A stretch of 64,000 nt of DNA from Pontibacter arcticus (GTDB lineage Bacteria > Bacteroidota > Bacteroidia > Cytophagales > Hymenobacteraceae), in the NCBI RefSeq assembly GCF_003284895.1, contig NZ_QMDV01000001.1, positions 461,080 through 525,079 on the forward strand. Direction: 5' to 3'. A program made the position numbers and the translations under genes. Shown one piece after another: positions 54,401 through 61,892 of this stretch (the first letter of the stretch is position 1; every line of letters starts with the position of its first letter). The notes beneath the pieces are model-generated. The model did not search any database, was not told the origin of the DNA, and worked only from the letters and a program-made list of their open reading frames with translations.

Positions 54401-54545
54401 GAACAGCTACACCTGGTAGTCCCTGACCATTCTCCTGATCAGTTACTTTCCCGGAGACTGTCCGATTTTGCTGAGCATACGTTTGTACGACAAACGCAAG
54501 CAAAAACAAGAAAGTGAGTAGTAAACTCTTTCTCATACTAGACAT
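51489..54545 (-). CDS. SusC/RagA-family TonB-dependent receptor (locus 3)
   Basis: An outer-membrane barrel of 1018 residues: signal peptide (ending VVQTYAQ), carboxypeptidase-D-like domain (SGKVTDQENGQGLPGVAVLV), TonB-box-like LSEVIVTGYG, plug with PLYVVDGVQLN, then the barrel. The MSSMRK start could also be the Met at residue 4. Promoter at 54594-54587 (TATATTTG). Only one dispersed heptamer copy occurs in this 3-kb gene, against about one per 500 bp elsewhere. Confidence 0.95.
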   Translation of the reverse strand: MSSMRKSLLLTFLFLLAFVVQTYAQQNRTVSGKVTDQENGQGLPGVAVLVKGTTIGTATNTDGSYTLSVPADANTLVFRFIGYVAKEVAIGSQTSINTTLALDNKQLSEVIVTGYGTVQTKRDAVGAISQVAAKNIENKPMPSLDKALQGQAAGVLVQANNGIPGGAINVRIRGVGSIQAGTQPLYVVDGVQLNVRSDASFTQSNPLAFLNPNDILSIEVLKDAATAAIYGAQAANGVVLITTKKGKAGKTVFTANAYGGVSAPLKKLDVLNTQDYIQMRTEATNNANRNGLDANRQAVIGTEMRIPDGATLTPEQIAALPTYDWQDAVMQTGKIQNYELSASGGNDKTTFYIAGSYNLNEAMFKKVDFRRGTAKMDLTHKATDKLTLASSVNLSSFSQKAPFATDGSSLGNPAFSSSLIIPSNRIYNEDGSYFGMLGSGQTFPGILNQNIVAVNDYNDASQRNNFVVGNISATYQIIPSLSFKSFYGLDYRIVQGRSYRDPRTSDAYARKGLGQVESTWNTNFITSQTLNYNQTFNDQHTVTALAGFEYKTEQQEGIFTSADGFPSPEFRYLNSAANPLSASEFFTNFKRISGFGRVNYSFGGKYLVAVTARYDGSSRFGTNNQFGLFPSVQLGWNVSEEEFLKSVDFLSFLKLRASYGTTGNDQISNFASRGLYGSGALYNGSAGINPSQLPNPDLKWERNETVNLGLDFGFFNDRIAGTIEVYNRMSRDLLLDQPVSWTAGYGAFTSNVGELRNRGIELEIRTANIQSAGGFTWNTNFNIARNENEVMELYGGLDVLPSDNTIRVGYPVGTIFTQKYAGVNPATGRPMFYDINDNITYTPVLADRRIIGDTQPEWYGGLTNTFAFKGFELDFMFQYEYGRIQSDGQLNFLSENGNRQFNTLQYFFDNRWTTPGQITSVPRPYNNGIEPGGVNHVSASSRIYNKVDYIRLKSITFAYNVPTPFLQFARLSSAKVYAQGSNLFTYDDFKGYDPEFFGSATGIIPQGKNYTVGIQLGF

Positions 54546-55094
54546 TGTTTAATTAGAAAATTAGTGGATTTGTTTGATTGTGTTTCCAAATATAAGTACA
54601 AATTTAGAAATGCAAAATTATTATTCATCCCTAAAGCCGCAATCTACTTTAATATTCATAAATTTATATCTATTATATCAAAAGTTATAAATTTGAAGTT
54701 TAAACATCAAATATTATTTTATTTTATCCTTGTTTAAACATTAATTAACCTTCTTTAAAAGTTTCTTTAAATAGTCATATTCTTAAATTAATACCACAAA
54801 TACCAATACCAGTAAATTTTTCATGATTATAAAGAAAACCTCTGCAAGCATTAAGAAAAAATGTGAAAATAATTATACTTTGTAAAGGATCTATATTTTA
54901 TCAGACTATTATACTGCTGCTTTTAAATATATTGTAATTCTATCATATCATTACTAATAGCTTATATAGTATTTGTGCACTCTAATATAATATAGCACAC
55001 CCAGGAAGTGAATCATATGCTCACAATTCCATATTACTTCAATAAGTAATTGTTAAAAATCAGTACAATTATTACCTACAACACAAAGAATTTT
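54546..55094. other. AT-rich intergenic region between divergent genes
   Basis: About 550 bp, extremely AT-rich at 54600-55000, with the locus 3 SusC promoter (54587-54594), one TATACTT copy and no ORF of note. It probably also holds the promoter of the M1 peptidase, but no clear TAnnTTTG was found for it. Confidence 0.6.
54587..54594 (-). promoter_or_regulatory. -7 promoter box upstream of SusC locus 3
   Basis: TATATTTG on the minus strand, 42 bp before the start, within TTATATTTGGAAAC, identical to the locus 2 leader. Confidence 0.55.
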
Positions 55095-57059
55095 ATGGCG
55101 CAATTTAAGTTACTTATCTACCTGATATACTTCATGTTTCCTGTGTTATCAGCAGCGCAACCTCAGCAGGTGAGCAGGATAAATACACACCGCCTGGCAG
55201 TTGCCAGCCCTGAGCATAAGCACCTGATGGACCAGTATGACGTCACGTTTTACAAGCTGGATCTTAACCTGGAGCGCAACACTACTTACATAGAAGGAAG
55301 CGTAACCATAGAGGCTAACGTAAAAGCAGCACCGTTAACAGCTTTCGGGTTCGAGCTTGCTTCTGATTTTGTAATTGAAAGTATAACAGTAAACGGCGTA
55401 CCGCAACCAAGTATAAACCGCACAGGCAGCGACGTTACAGTGCAGTTAACCTCCGCTATTGCCACACTTGGAAAAGTAAGCACTGTGATCAAGTATAAAG
55501 GTACTGCCCCATCCGGAAACAGCGCAGCTATTGGGAATGGATTTAATACAGCTACCGAAGGCACCTGGAAAAACCAGGTAACCTGGAGCCTGAGTGAGCC
55601 TTATGCAGCCTACGAGTGGTGGCCCACCAAACAAGTGTTAACCGATAAAGCAGATTCGGTGCATGTGTTTGTTACCACCAGCCCGGAAAATAAAGTAGGA
55701 TCTAATGGGTTACTGAAGCAGGTAGTTACCTTACCAAACGGCAAACGCCGCCACGAATGGAAATCCGGTTACCCAATTGCTTATTACCTGATCTCGGTTG
55801 CTGTTTCTGATTACGAAGAGTACACCACCTTTGCACAACCAGCCGGCGCTCCAAAACCTATTCCGATCGTGAATTATGTATACAAAGGAGGCGCAGCCAA
55901 TTATTTTAAACCGCAACTGGACGCTGTAGCACCAATGGTGGAGTATTTTTCTGAGATCTTTACGCTTTACCCTTTCGCTAAAGAAAAGTATGGCCACAGC
56001 ATGGCTCCCATTGGCGGCGGCATGGAACACCAGACCATGACCACCCAAAGCACCTTCGATTTTACGCTTACGGCGCACGAACTGGCACACCAGTGGTTTG
56101 GCGATAATGTAACCTGCGCATCTTGGGAAGATATCTGGCTGAACGAAGGCTTTGCTTCTTACGCCGAATACCTGGCCTTGCACAAACTGCAATCACCTCA
56201 GCAGGCCACACAATGGATGCAGAATGCCCACAACAATGTTTTGAGTCGCTTGAATGGAACATTGCGTGTACCCGACACAACCAACGTAGGCCGCATTTTC
56301 GATTACCGTTTAACTTATAAGAAAGGAGCCGCTGTTGCGCACATGCTGCGGTTTACGGTAAATAACGATGTTTTATACTTTAAAGCCCTCCAGAACTATC
56401 AGCAAAAGTATAGTGGCAAAACGGCTACCACATCAGACCTGAAACAGGCTTTTGAAGAAACTACCGGACTGGAACTGGATTACTTTTTCGAGCAGTGGTA
56501 CAATGGCGAAGGCTATCCGGATTTTGAGGTGGAATGGGAACAAAAAGATGGCCAGCTACATATCACCTCAAAACAAAAAGGAAGCGGCGCTACACCCTTC
56601 TTTAAAACGGATATGGAATACCGTCTTACCACCGCTTCCGGCGATACCACCATCCGTGTAACGCAAAACCTGCCGGAAGAAAAATATAGCATCAAAACAA
56701 AACGACAGGTACAAGCCATGACCCTTGACCCTGACAATTGGGTACTGAACACCAACTCGTCGCTCATCCAACTTGGTGTACCGCTTGGCTTGCCCAACGA
56801 ACTGCCATCTGATAAAATAACGCTGTACCCCAACCCTGCTTTCGATAAGCTATACTTTGCAGACGTACCATTTTCGCCTCTGGAAGCCCGCATTTACGAC
56901 ACCACCGGCCGAACTGTAAAGCAGCTTATACTTTTACGGCAAGGCCAAGCCATACTTCAGATAGCAGACCTTCCGGCCGGGTTGTACCATGTCGTGCTTA
57001 GTGATGAGCAAAACAGCATCCGGAAAACTTTCGTGAAAGTAACTGAGCCTATTAAATAA
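55095..57059 (+). CDS. M1 family metallopeptidase with T9SS sorting domain
   Basis: Secreted zinc aminopeptidase, 654 residues from the ATG at 55095; a longer frame from 55050 is unsupported. A signal peptide ends near VLSAAQ. The zinc site is HELAH (H328, H332) with E351 18 residues on, and GGGMEHQTM replaces the GAMEN motif. The last 75 residues (about 580-654) form a type IX secretion sorting domain: LYPNPAFDKLYF, then GQAILQIADLPAGLYHVVL. It is thus exported through the outer membrane by the T9SS. It is divergent from SusCD locus 3 and dense in the dispersed motif. Confidence 0.95.
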   Translation: MAQFKLLIYLIYFMFPVLSAAQPQQVSRINTHRLAVASPEHKHLMDQYDVTFYKLDLNLERNTTYIEGSVTIEANVKAAPLTAFGFELASDFVIESITVNGVPQPSINRTGSDVTVQLTSAIATLGKVSTVIKYKGTAPSGNSAAIGNGFNTATEGTWKNQVTWSLSEPYAAYEWWPTKQVLTDKADSVHVFVTTSPENKVGSNGLLKQVVTLPNGKRRHEWKSGYPIAYYLISVAVSDYEEYTTFAQPAGAPKPIPIVNYVYKGGAANYFKPQLDAVAPMVEYFSEIFTLYPFAKEKYGHSMAPIGGGMEHQTMTTQSTFDFTLTAHELAHQWFGDNVTCASWEDIWLNEGFASYAEYLALHKLQSPQQATQWMQNAHNNVLSRLNGTLRVPDTTNVGRIFDYRLTYKKGAAVAHMLRFTVNNDVLYFKALQNYQQKYSGKTATTSDLKQAFEETTGLELDYFFEQWYNGEGYPDFEVEWEQKDGQLHITSKQKGSGATPFFKTDMEYRLTTASGDTTIRVTQNLPEEKYSIKTKRQVQAMTLDPDNWVLNTNSSLIQLGVPLGLPNELPSDKITLYPNPAFDKLYFADVPFSPLEARIYDTTGRTVKQLILLRQGQAILQIADLPAGLYHVVLSDEQNSIRKTFVKVTEPIK

Positions 57060-57287
57060 TATCGGTCTGGCATTTTATACTTTAAAAGGACACCTCCAAC
57101 CTGTAACCCCTTTGCTTATACTTTGTTAGCCTATCAATTTATCTGGATACAGTTCTAAGTTATACTTTGCAGCGCATCACGTTGTGAAAAGTGCTTAATT
57201 CTATAGTAATTGCAGAACAGCTAAATTCTGCTTTAAACGTATTGCTAAAACAGGCCTGTAATTCAGGCTTTGCTGCAACAGCCAACC
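57060..57287. other. intergenic region dense in the dispersed motif
   Basis: About 230 bp containing three TATACTT copies (near 57075, 57118 and 57161). No ORF or terminator hairpin was recognised. Confidence 0.5.
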
Positions 57288-58598
57288 ATGGAAATACTCG
57301 TAATTTTTATACTTACACTTTTAAACGGATTTTTTGCGCTCTCCGAAATTGCGCTTGTATCAGTTAAAAAAAGCCGCATCGAGCAACTCGCTTCTGAAGG
57401 AAGCAAAAAGGCAAAAACCGTTTTAAAACTCCTCAATAACCCCGAAAATTTCCTTTCATCGGTGCAGGTGGGCATTACCCTGATCGGGATTGTGGCAGGT
57501 GCCTATGGCGGGGCGGCTTTGTCCGATGACCTGACCCCGTATATTGCCTCCATCGAACCACTGGCCCGGTACGCTTCCCAGATTGCGATCACAATTATCA
57601 TCGGCCTGATTACGTATTTTACCATTGTTATTGGCGAGCTTATCCCTAAAACCATCGCCATGAAAAACCCGGAAAGTATAGCCCTGAGTGTAGCGCCGGT
57701 TATCAGAATTTTTACAGCCGTTACGTTTCCGCTGGTTAAACTTCTCTCGGGCTCTACGAGCTTATTATTACGGATTTTCGGTTTTAAAAAAGATGCTGAT
57801 GGGGCGTCGCTAACAGAAGACGAACTGCGCCATTTGATAAAAGTAGCCGGAAAAGAAGGCGTGCTGGAAGCTGAGGAAGAACGCCTGCACGACAACCTTT
57901 TTTACCTCTACGACCTGCGCAACCGCAGTCTGATGACTTACCGCACCGAAGTAGAATGGCTGGATGTAACCTGGCCCCAGGAAAAAATCCGCGAAGTAAT
58001 CACCTCGAGTGCACATACCCGCTTCCCGGTGTGCGAAGGCGATATTGATAAGGTTATTGGCGTGCTGTCGGTAAAAGATTATTACCAGTGCCCGGAAGGT
58101 ACACCGCTCAAAAGTATACTGAGTAAGCCTATTTTTTTATCGGAGCACATGCTGGTCATGAGTACGCTGAAAGTTTTCCAGAAGAAGCGTAAGTATATGG
58201 CCTTTGTTGTGAACGAGTTTGGTACGGTAGAAGGTATTTTAACGCTGCACGACATTATGGAGGCCATCGTAGGCGACCTGCCGGATGTTGATGAATCGAT
58301 GGAACCGGATGTTTTTGAGCGCGAAGACGGCTCTTATCTTGTAAACGGCGCTGTTATTATCCGCCACCTTAACCAGGCCCTGAATACCAACCTTATTCCG
58401 GATATACCCGAACGCTATGCCACCCTGGCCGGATTTATACTTTACGAGCTATCCAACATCCCCCGGATCGGTACTAAGCTCACCATCGAAAATTTTGAAC
58501 TGGAAGTGATTGACCTGGATGGCAGCCGAATAGACAAAGTGCTGCTGACGCGCTTGCCTGAACCTGTATTGGATGAAGACGAAGACAGCATTTTCTAA
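57288..58598 (+). CDS. CNNM/CorC-HlyC-type membrane protein (hemolysin family)
   Basis: A 436-residue membrane protein from the ATG at 57288 (MEILVIFIL). It has an N-terminal DUF21 domain with four hydrophobic segments (about 1-190, GFFALSEIALVSVKKSRIEQL), then a CBS pair (about 210-330) and a C-terminal CorC/HlyC domain (about 350-436). CNNM relatives move Mg2+ or Co2+ ions or regulate such transport. No regulatory RNA was recognised in the leader. The 'hemolysin' label is historical. Confidence 0.92.
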   Translation: MEILVIFILTLLNGFFALSEIALVSVKKSRIEQLASEGSKKAKTVLKLLNNPENFLSSVQVGITLIGIVAGAYGGAALSDDLTPYIASIEPLARYASQIAITIIIGLITYFTIVIGELIPKTIAMKNPESIALSVAPVIRIFTAVTFPLVKLLSGSTSLLLRIFGFKKDADGASLTEDELRHLIKVAGKEGVLEAEEERLHDNLFYLYDLRNRSLMTYRTEVEWLDVTWPQEKIREVITSSAHTRFPVCEGDIDKVIGVLSVKDYYQCPEGTPLKSILSKPIFLSEHMLVMSTLKVFQKKRKYMAFVVNEFGTVEGILTLHDIMEAIVGDLPDVDESMEPDVFEREDGSYLVNGAVIIRHLNQALNTNLIPDIPERYATLAGFILYELSNIPRIGTKLTIENFELEVIDLDGSRIDKVLLTRLPEPVLDEDEDSIF

Positions 58599-58644
58599 CG
58601 TATAAATTACCTACTTTTGCTGTGTTTTACCTACTCTTTATACT

Positions 58645-59115
58645 TTGGAGAACAAAATCAAAAATCAACTGAAGGCGCTGGCAATTTACCAGGTAGCAGG
58701 TGGTATTTTAGGAATTGGCTTGCTTGTATGGGTACTGTTTAGTGGCAGCGTGCCTGTTACCATTCAAACGCTTCGTATTAGCTTGTTCGGAACGGCACTA
58801 TTTGTGTTTTCTATACTTTGCGGCCGCATGCTTTTCCGGAACGCCCGCCGCGGGCTTATACTTTCATTGGTAAACCAATTGCTGCAGGTCGTGTATTTTG
58901 CCTTCGGGTCGTACGGCTTTTTGTATGTAGCCGGCGTGCGCATCGGCCTTGGTTTAGACCTGGTTGGCTCCTGGACCTTTAAATTCAGGTTAGCAATTTC
59001 GTCGTTTGAGGTTTACTTTAATACCGATACCGGCCAGAAGCTAATTGGTGTTAACCTTGTTGCTCTGGCTCTTATTTTCTGGATTGAGAGTTTGTTACAG
59101 AAGGTAAAGGCGTAG
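58645..59115 (+). CDS. hypothetical four-helix membrane protein
   Basis: A 156-residue protein with four hydrophobic helices (about 12-32, 42-60, 74-96 and 132-152) and short charged loops; no family recognised. The start is TTG, within TTTATACTTTGGAGAA, which is identical to the start region of the radical SAM gene at 16.0 kb. It lies 46 bp after the CNNM-type gene on the same strand, so co-transcription is likely. TTG starts are less common, but no ATG fits better. Confidence 0.7.
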   Translation: MENKIKNQLKALAIYQVAGGILGIGLLVWVLFSGSVPVTIQTLRISLFGTALFVFSILCGRMLFRNARRGLILSLVNQLLQVVYFAFGSYGFLYVAGVRIGLGLDLVGSWTFKFRLAISSFEVYFNTDTGQKLIGVNLVALALIFWIESLLQKVKA

Positions 59116-59232
59116 GATGAGCTTATACTTTGCTGGCGTAGCTTCCGTATTCTTGATTGTAAGTTTTTTGTTGTATAGTTCGCTTTTCCGCTCCAAGTCC
59201 GCTGGGCCATACTTTTTTGTTTGATGAGTTTA

Positions 59233-59278
59233 ACCACCCCGCCTGCGGCACCCCTCCTTGAAAAAAGGAGGGGAGTTA
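59233..59278. repeat. GC-rich hairpin resembling dispersed Bacteroidota intergenic repeats
   Basis: ACCACCCCGCCTGCGGC followed by CCCCTCCTT, a 5-nt loop and AAGGAGGGG (59251-59259 with 59265-59273). Segments of this kind are common intergenic repeats in Bacteroidota genomes; that is from memory, not a search. Terminator-like, but no gene end is near. Confidence 0.55.
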
Positions 59279-59307
59279 GCTCAACCAAAGCCACCTGCTT
59301 TGAACAG

Positions 59308-59339
59308 AAGTATACTTTATACTTTCTGTAAAGTATAAA
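59308..59339. repeat. cluster of dispersed-motif copies with a hairpin
   Basis: A palindromic AAGTATACTT (59308-59317) is followed by TTTATACTTT and its inverted copy AAAGTATAAA (59316-59325 with 59330-59339), giving three motif copies in 32 bp that can form a small hairpin. Confidence 0.7.
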
Positions 59340-59606
59340 TCGGCTGATCGAAGAAAAAAAATTATCCCAGTTCTTGGGTTGAGCGCCTTTTAATTGTTGC
59401 GGTGCCACGTGAGTGGCAGTCCGCAGCGGAGCGAGGACAGCTTCAAGTAAACAGCGCGATGCCCGAGAACGAGTCCCAGCGGACTTGGAGCGAAAAAGCC
59501 AGCTATACAATAGGACCTTCCTAACTAACCAAAGCAGCCAGTCACGCTAGCAAAAAAATATATACTCTCATATTCAAATCCTTAACACGCCAGCAAAAAC
59601 CCCAAC

Positions 59607-60875
59607 CTACTTCTTCTTTTTCTTCGCTTTCTGCTTTGCCTTCTTGCTTTTCATCGCTTTATCCTGTTCCTCCTGCTGTTCGGCTTCTTTCATCAGGGTT
59701 TTCCAGTCATAGGTAGCGGCGGCGCTGAAATCGATGGTGGCCTCGTAATCCTCTTTATCAACTTCCAGCACTTTAATTTCTTTCGTCAGATAGGTTTGAA
59801 TCTCCTGTAATATTGGTTTTTCTTCAGGGGCACAGAACGAAACAGCAATTCCTTTCTCATTCCCGCGACCGGTACGGCCCACACGGTGTACATAATTTTC
59901 GGGCTGTTCTGGCAGGTCGTAATTCACCACATACTCCACGCCCGAAATATCAATACCACGCGCACTTACATCGGTAGCAATCAGCAATTTAACATCACCT
60001 CTCCGAAACCTATCCATGGCTACGTTACGGTCTTTCTGGTCTTTGCCGCCGTGCATACTTACCGCTTCTATTTCTACGCGCTCCATAGCAGCTACCACAC
60101 GCTCTGCCCGCACTTTGGTGCGCACAAAAGCCAGTATTTTCTTATCCGGGTTCTCTTTTACCACACGCTCCAGGAAAAAGCGCTTGTCATCCATGCTTAC
60201 ATACATCACCGAGTGGTCTACGTTTTTAGCAACAGGGTCTTTTGGCGAGATCTGGATGCGAACCGGCTTGTTTACAAGCGAATAGGCCAGGTCTTTGATC
60301 TTTTCGTTAATGGTAGCCGAGAAAAACAAGGTCTGCCGCTGGCGCGGTAGCTTTGTGATCAGCTGCTTGATATCATGTATAAAACCGAGGTCCAGCATGT
60401 GGTCCGCCTCATCCAGTACCAATACTTCAACAGTACTCAAATCAATATAGCCCTGACTGGTAAGGTCGAATAAACGGCCTGGTGTAGCTACCAGTATATC
60501 AATTCCAGCTTCGAGTTTAGCAATCTGCGGCCCTTGCTCCACTCCTCCGAAAACGCAGAAGGTCTCGACGTTGGTATAGCGGCCAATCTCTTTAAAAACC
60601 TCGGTTATCTGTACGGCAAGTTCGCGTGTGGGCACCATAACCACGCACTTAATGCCGGCGTTATGACGCTTGAATTTAATGTACTGCAGCTTATCTAAAA
60701 CCGGAATAGCAAAAGCGGCTGTCTTGCCTGTACCTGTTTGGGCAATGGCTAGTACGTCCTCTCCTTTAAGGATCGGTGGGATGGCTTTATATTGAATATC
60801 CGTAGGCTTTCTGAAATCGAGCTTATGCAGGCTTTTCTTTATTTCGTCGGAGATGCGGTAATCTTCAAACTTCAT
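59607..60875 (-). CDS. DEAD-box RNA helicase
   Basis: ATP-dependent RNA helicase of 422 residues from the ATG at 60875; the longer frame to 60932 is not supported. All conserved motifs are present in order: Q motif FRKPTDIQYKAIP, Walker A AQTGTGKTAAF, DEAD box VLDEADHML, SAT, and HRVGRTGRG. The C-terminal tail is Lys/Ala-rich and very basic (RNA binding). It probably acts in ribosome assembly or RNA turnover. A TACCTTTG box lies 55 bp upstream. Confidence 0.95.
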   Translation of the reverse strand: MKFEDYRISDEIKKSLHKLDFRKPTDIQYKAIPPILKGEDVLAIAQTGTGKTAAFAIPVLDKLQYIKFKRHNAGIKCVVMVPTRELAVQITEVFKEIGRYTNVETFCVFGGVEQGPQIAKLEAGIDILVATPGRLFDLTSQGYIDLSTVEVLVLDEADHMLDLGFIHDIKQLITKLPRQRQTLFFSATINEKIKDLAYSLVNKPVRIQISPKDPVAKNVDHSVMYVSMDDKRFFLERVVKENPDKKILAFVRTKVRAERVVAAMERVEIEAVSMHGGKDQKDRNVAMDRFRRGDVKLLIATDVSARGIDISGVEYVVNYDLPEQPENYVHRVGRTGRGNEKGIAVSFCAPEEKPILQEIQTYLTKEIKVLEVDKEDYEATIDFSAAATYDWKTLMKEAEQQEEQDKAMKSKKAKQKAKKKKK

Positions 60876-61187
60876 GGTGCTGGTGTTTATACTTGGTGGC
60901 TGCCTGTGTTTTACGGCAACAGTAGGCCACAAAGGTAAAGCTAATTGTTGATTGTTGAATTGTTAGATTATTAAAAGGACCTGGTAGGGCTTTCATACTG
61001 CTGTTATACCAGCTGCCTGCTCTATACTTTTAAAATAATCAAAAAAATTTAAACTAAACACTATACTTCTTTGTATGATAGCAATACTATTATTCAAGAA
61101 AGTTTAAGTATTATTGCATTACTAACTATACTTCCAGAGTAAAACGCAGCTTAAACCCTTTCGTAATTTTATTTAGTAACCAGACCA
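60876..61187. other. intergenic region between divergent genes
   Basis: About 310 bp with the helicase promoter box, four TATACTT copies (one near 60889, three near 61023-61130) and no ORF. The TetR gene's promoter is not clear. Confidence 0.55.
60930..60937 (-). promoter_or_regulatory. -7 promoter box upstream of the DEAD-box helicase
   Basis: TACCTTTG on the minus strand, 55 bp before the start; no clear -33 TTG. Confidence 0.5.
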
Positions 61188-61892
61188 ATGGCCGCCAATA
61201 TCCACATCAGCCTTAAACACCAGTCTTACCTGCGCGATCCGGAGAGTACAGAACTAGGTAAAACCATTATTGCCCAAAGTATAAACCTGCTGGATGAACT
61301 GGGTTTTGAGGATTTTACATTCAGGAAACTGGCCGCTGCCATAGGCTCCACGGAAGCATCTGTATACCGGTATTTTGAGAACAAGCACAAACTGCTGGCC
61401 TATCTGGTATCGTGGTACTGGGCATGGCTGGATTATCTTGTCACGTTTCAGACACATAATATACCAGACCCGCGCGAACGCATGAGCCGCGCCATTGAGG
61501 TAATTGTGAAAGCAGGCCAAAACGATGATCCAACCATCGTATACATAGATGAGCGTGTGCTGCACCGGGTAGTGGTAGCCGAATCTGCCAAGGTACACCA
61601 CACCAAGGAAGTAGATGCCGAAAACAAAGCAGGCTATTTTTTAGAGCTGAAACATTTCTGCCACTCGCTGGCGCTGCTTATACTGGAAATAAACCCTGCT
61701 TACTCCTACCCGCACGCGCTTGTAAGTACGATGCTGGAGGCAGCGCATCAGCAATTATTTTATGCACAGCACCTGCCTTCCCTTACCGATGTTAAAGCAG
61801 ACCGTTATAACGAGACAGCAGATTTTCTCAAACATATCGTATTTGCTGTAGTTGATAGTAAAAAACACGCTAATCCTGAGCAGAATGGGTAA
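61188..61892 (+). CDS. TetR/AcrR-family transcriptional regulator
   Basis: A 234-residue repressor-type regulator with an N-terminal helix-turn-helix (about 25-70: LLDELGFEDFTFRKLAAAIGSTEASVYRYFENK) and a ligand-binding C-terminal domain. Its stop overlaps the start of the ABC exporter gene by 8 bp, so it probably regulates its own operon. No operator palindrome was identified. The ligand could be an exported compound or lipid. Confidence 0.9.
   Translation: MAANIHISLKHQSYLRDPESTELGKTIIAQSINLLDELGFEDFTFRKLAAAIGSTEASVYRYFENKHKLLAYLVSWYWAWLDYLVTFQTHNIPDPRERMSRAIEVIVKAGQNDDPTIVYIDERVLHRVVVAESAKVHHTKEVDAENKAGYFLELKHFCHSLALLILEINPAYSYPHALVSTMLEAAHQQLFYAQHLPSLTDVKADRYNETADFLKHIVFAVVDSKKHANPEQNG

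Larger units (their letters stand above)
59171..59510. mobile_element. 340-bp non-coding element with 36-bp inverted ends (MITE-like)
   Basis: The 36-bp sequence at 59171-59206 is repeated inverted at 59475-59510 with 33 of 36 positions matching. No target-site duplication and no transposase gene are visible. The interior contains a GC-rich hairpin (59251-59273), a motif hairpin (59316-59339) and other short inverted repeats near 59403-59418. It could be a MITE, a relic transposon end pair or a structured RNA; copy number elsewhere is unknown. Confidence 0.5.
59116..59606. other. intergenic region holding a structured element
   Basis: About 490 bp with no protein gene. It is almost filled by a 340-bp element with inverted ends (59171-59510) and contains a repeat-type hairpin (59233-59278) and several dispersed motif copies. 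Confidence 0.7.

Noticed and set aside
36264-54545. Phase-variable (invertible) SusC genes
   Set aside because: All SusCD genes are intact and on one strand, with no inverted repeats flanking them and no recombinase gene nearby; xerC at 32.5 kb is the housekeeping type.
55050-55094. N-terminal extension of the T9SS M1 peptidase from TTG
   Set aside because: It puts residues before the signal peptide; the ATG at 55095 starts a normal signal sequence.
59013-59510. Minus-strand ORF of 165 codons across the inverted-end element
   Set aside because: It overlaps a well-supported gene at one end, has an odd Arg/Ser/Lys composition and runs through the hairpins; no domain is recognisable.
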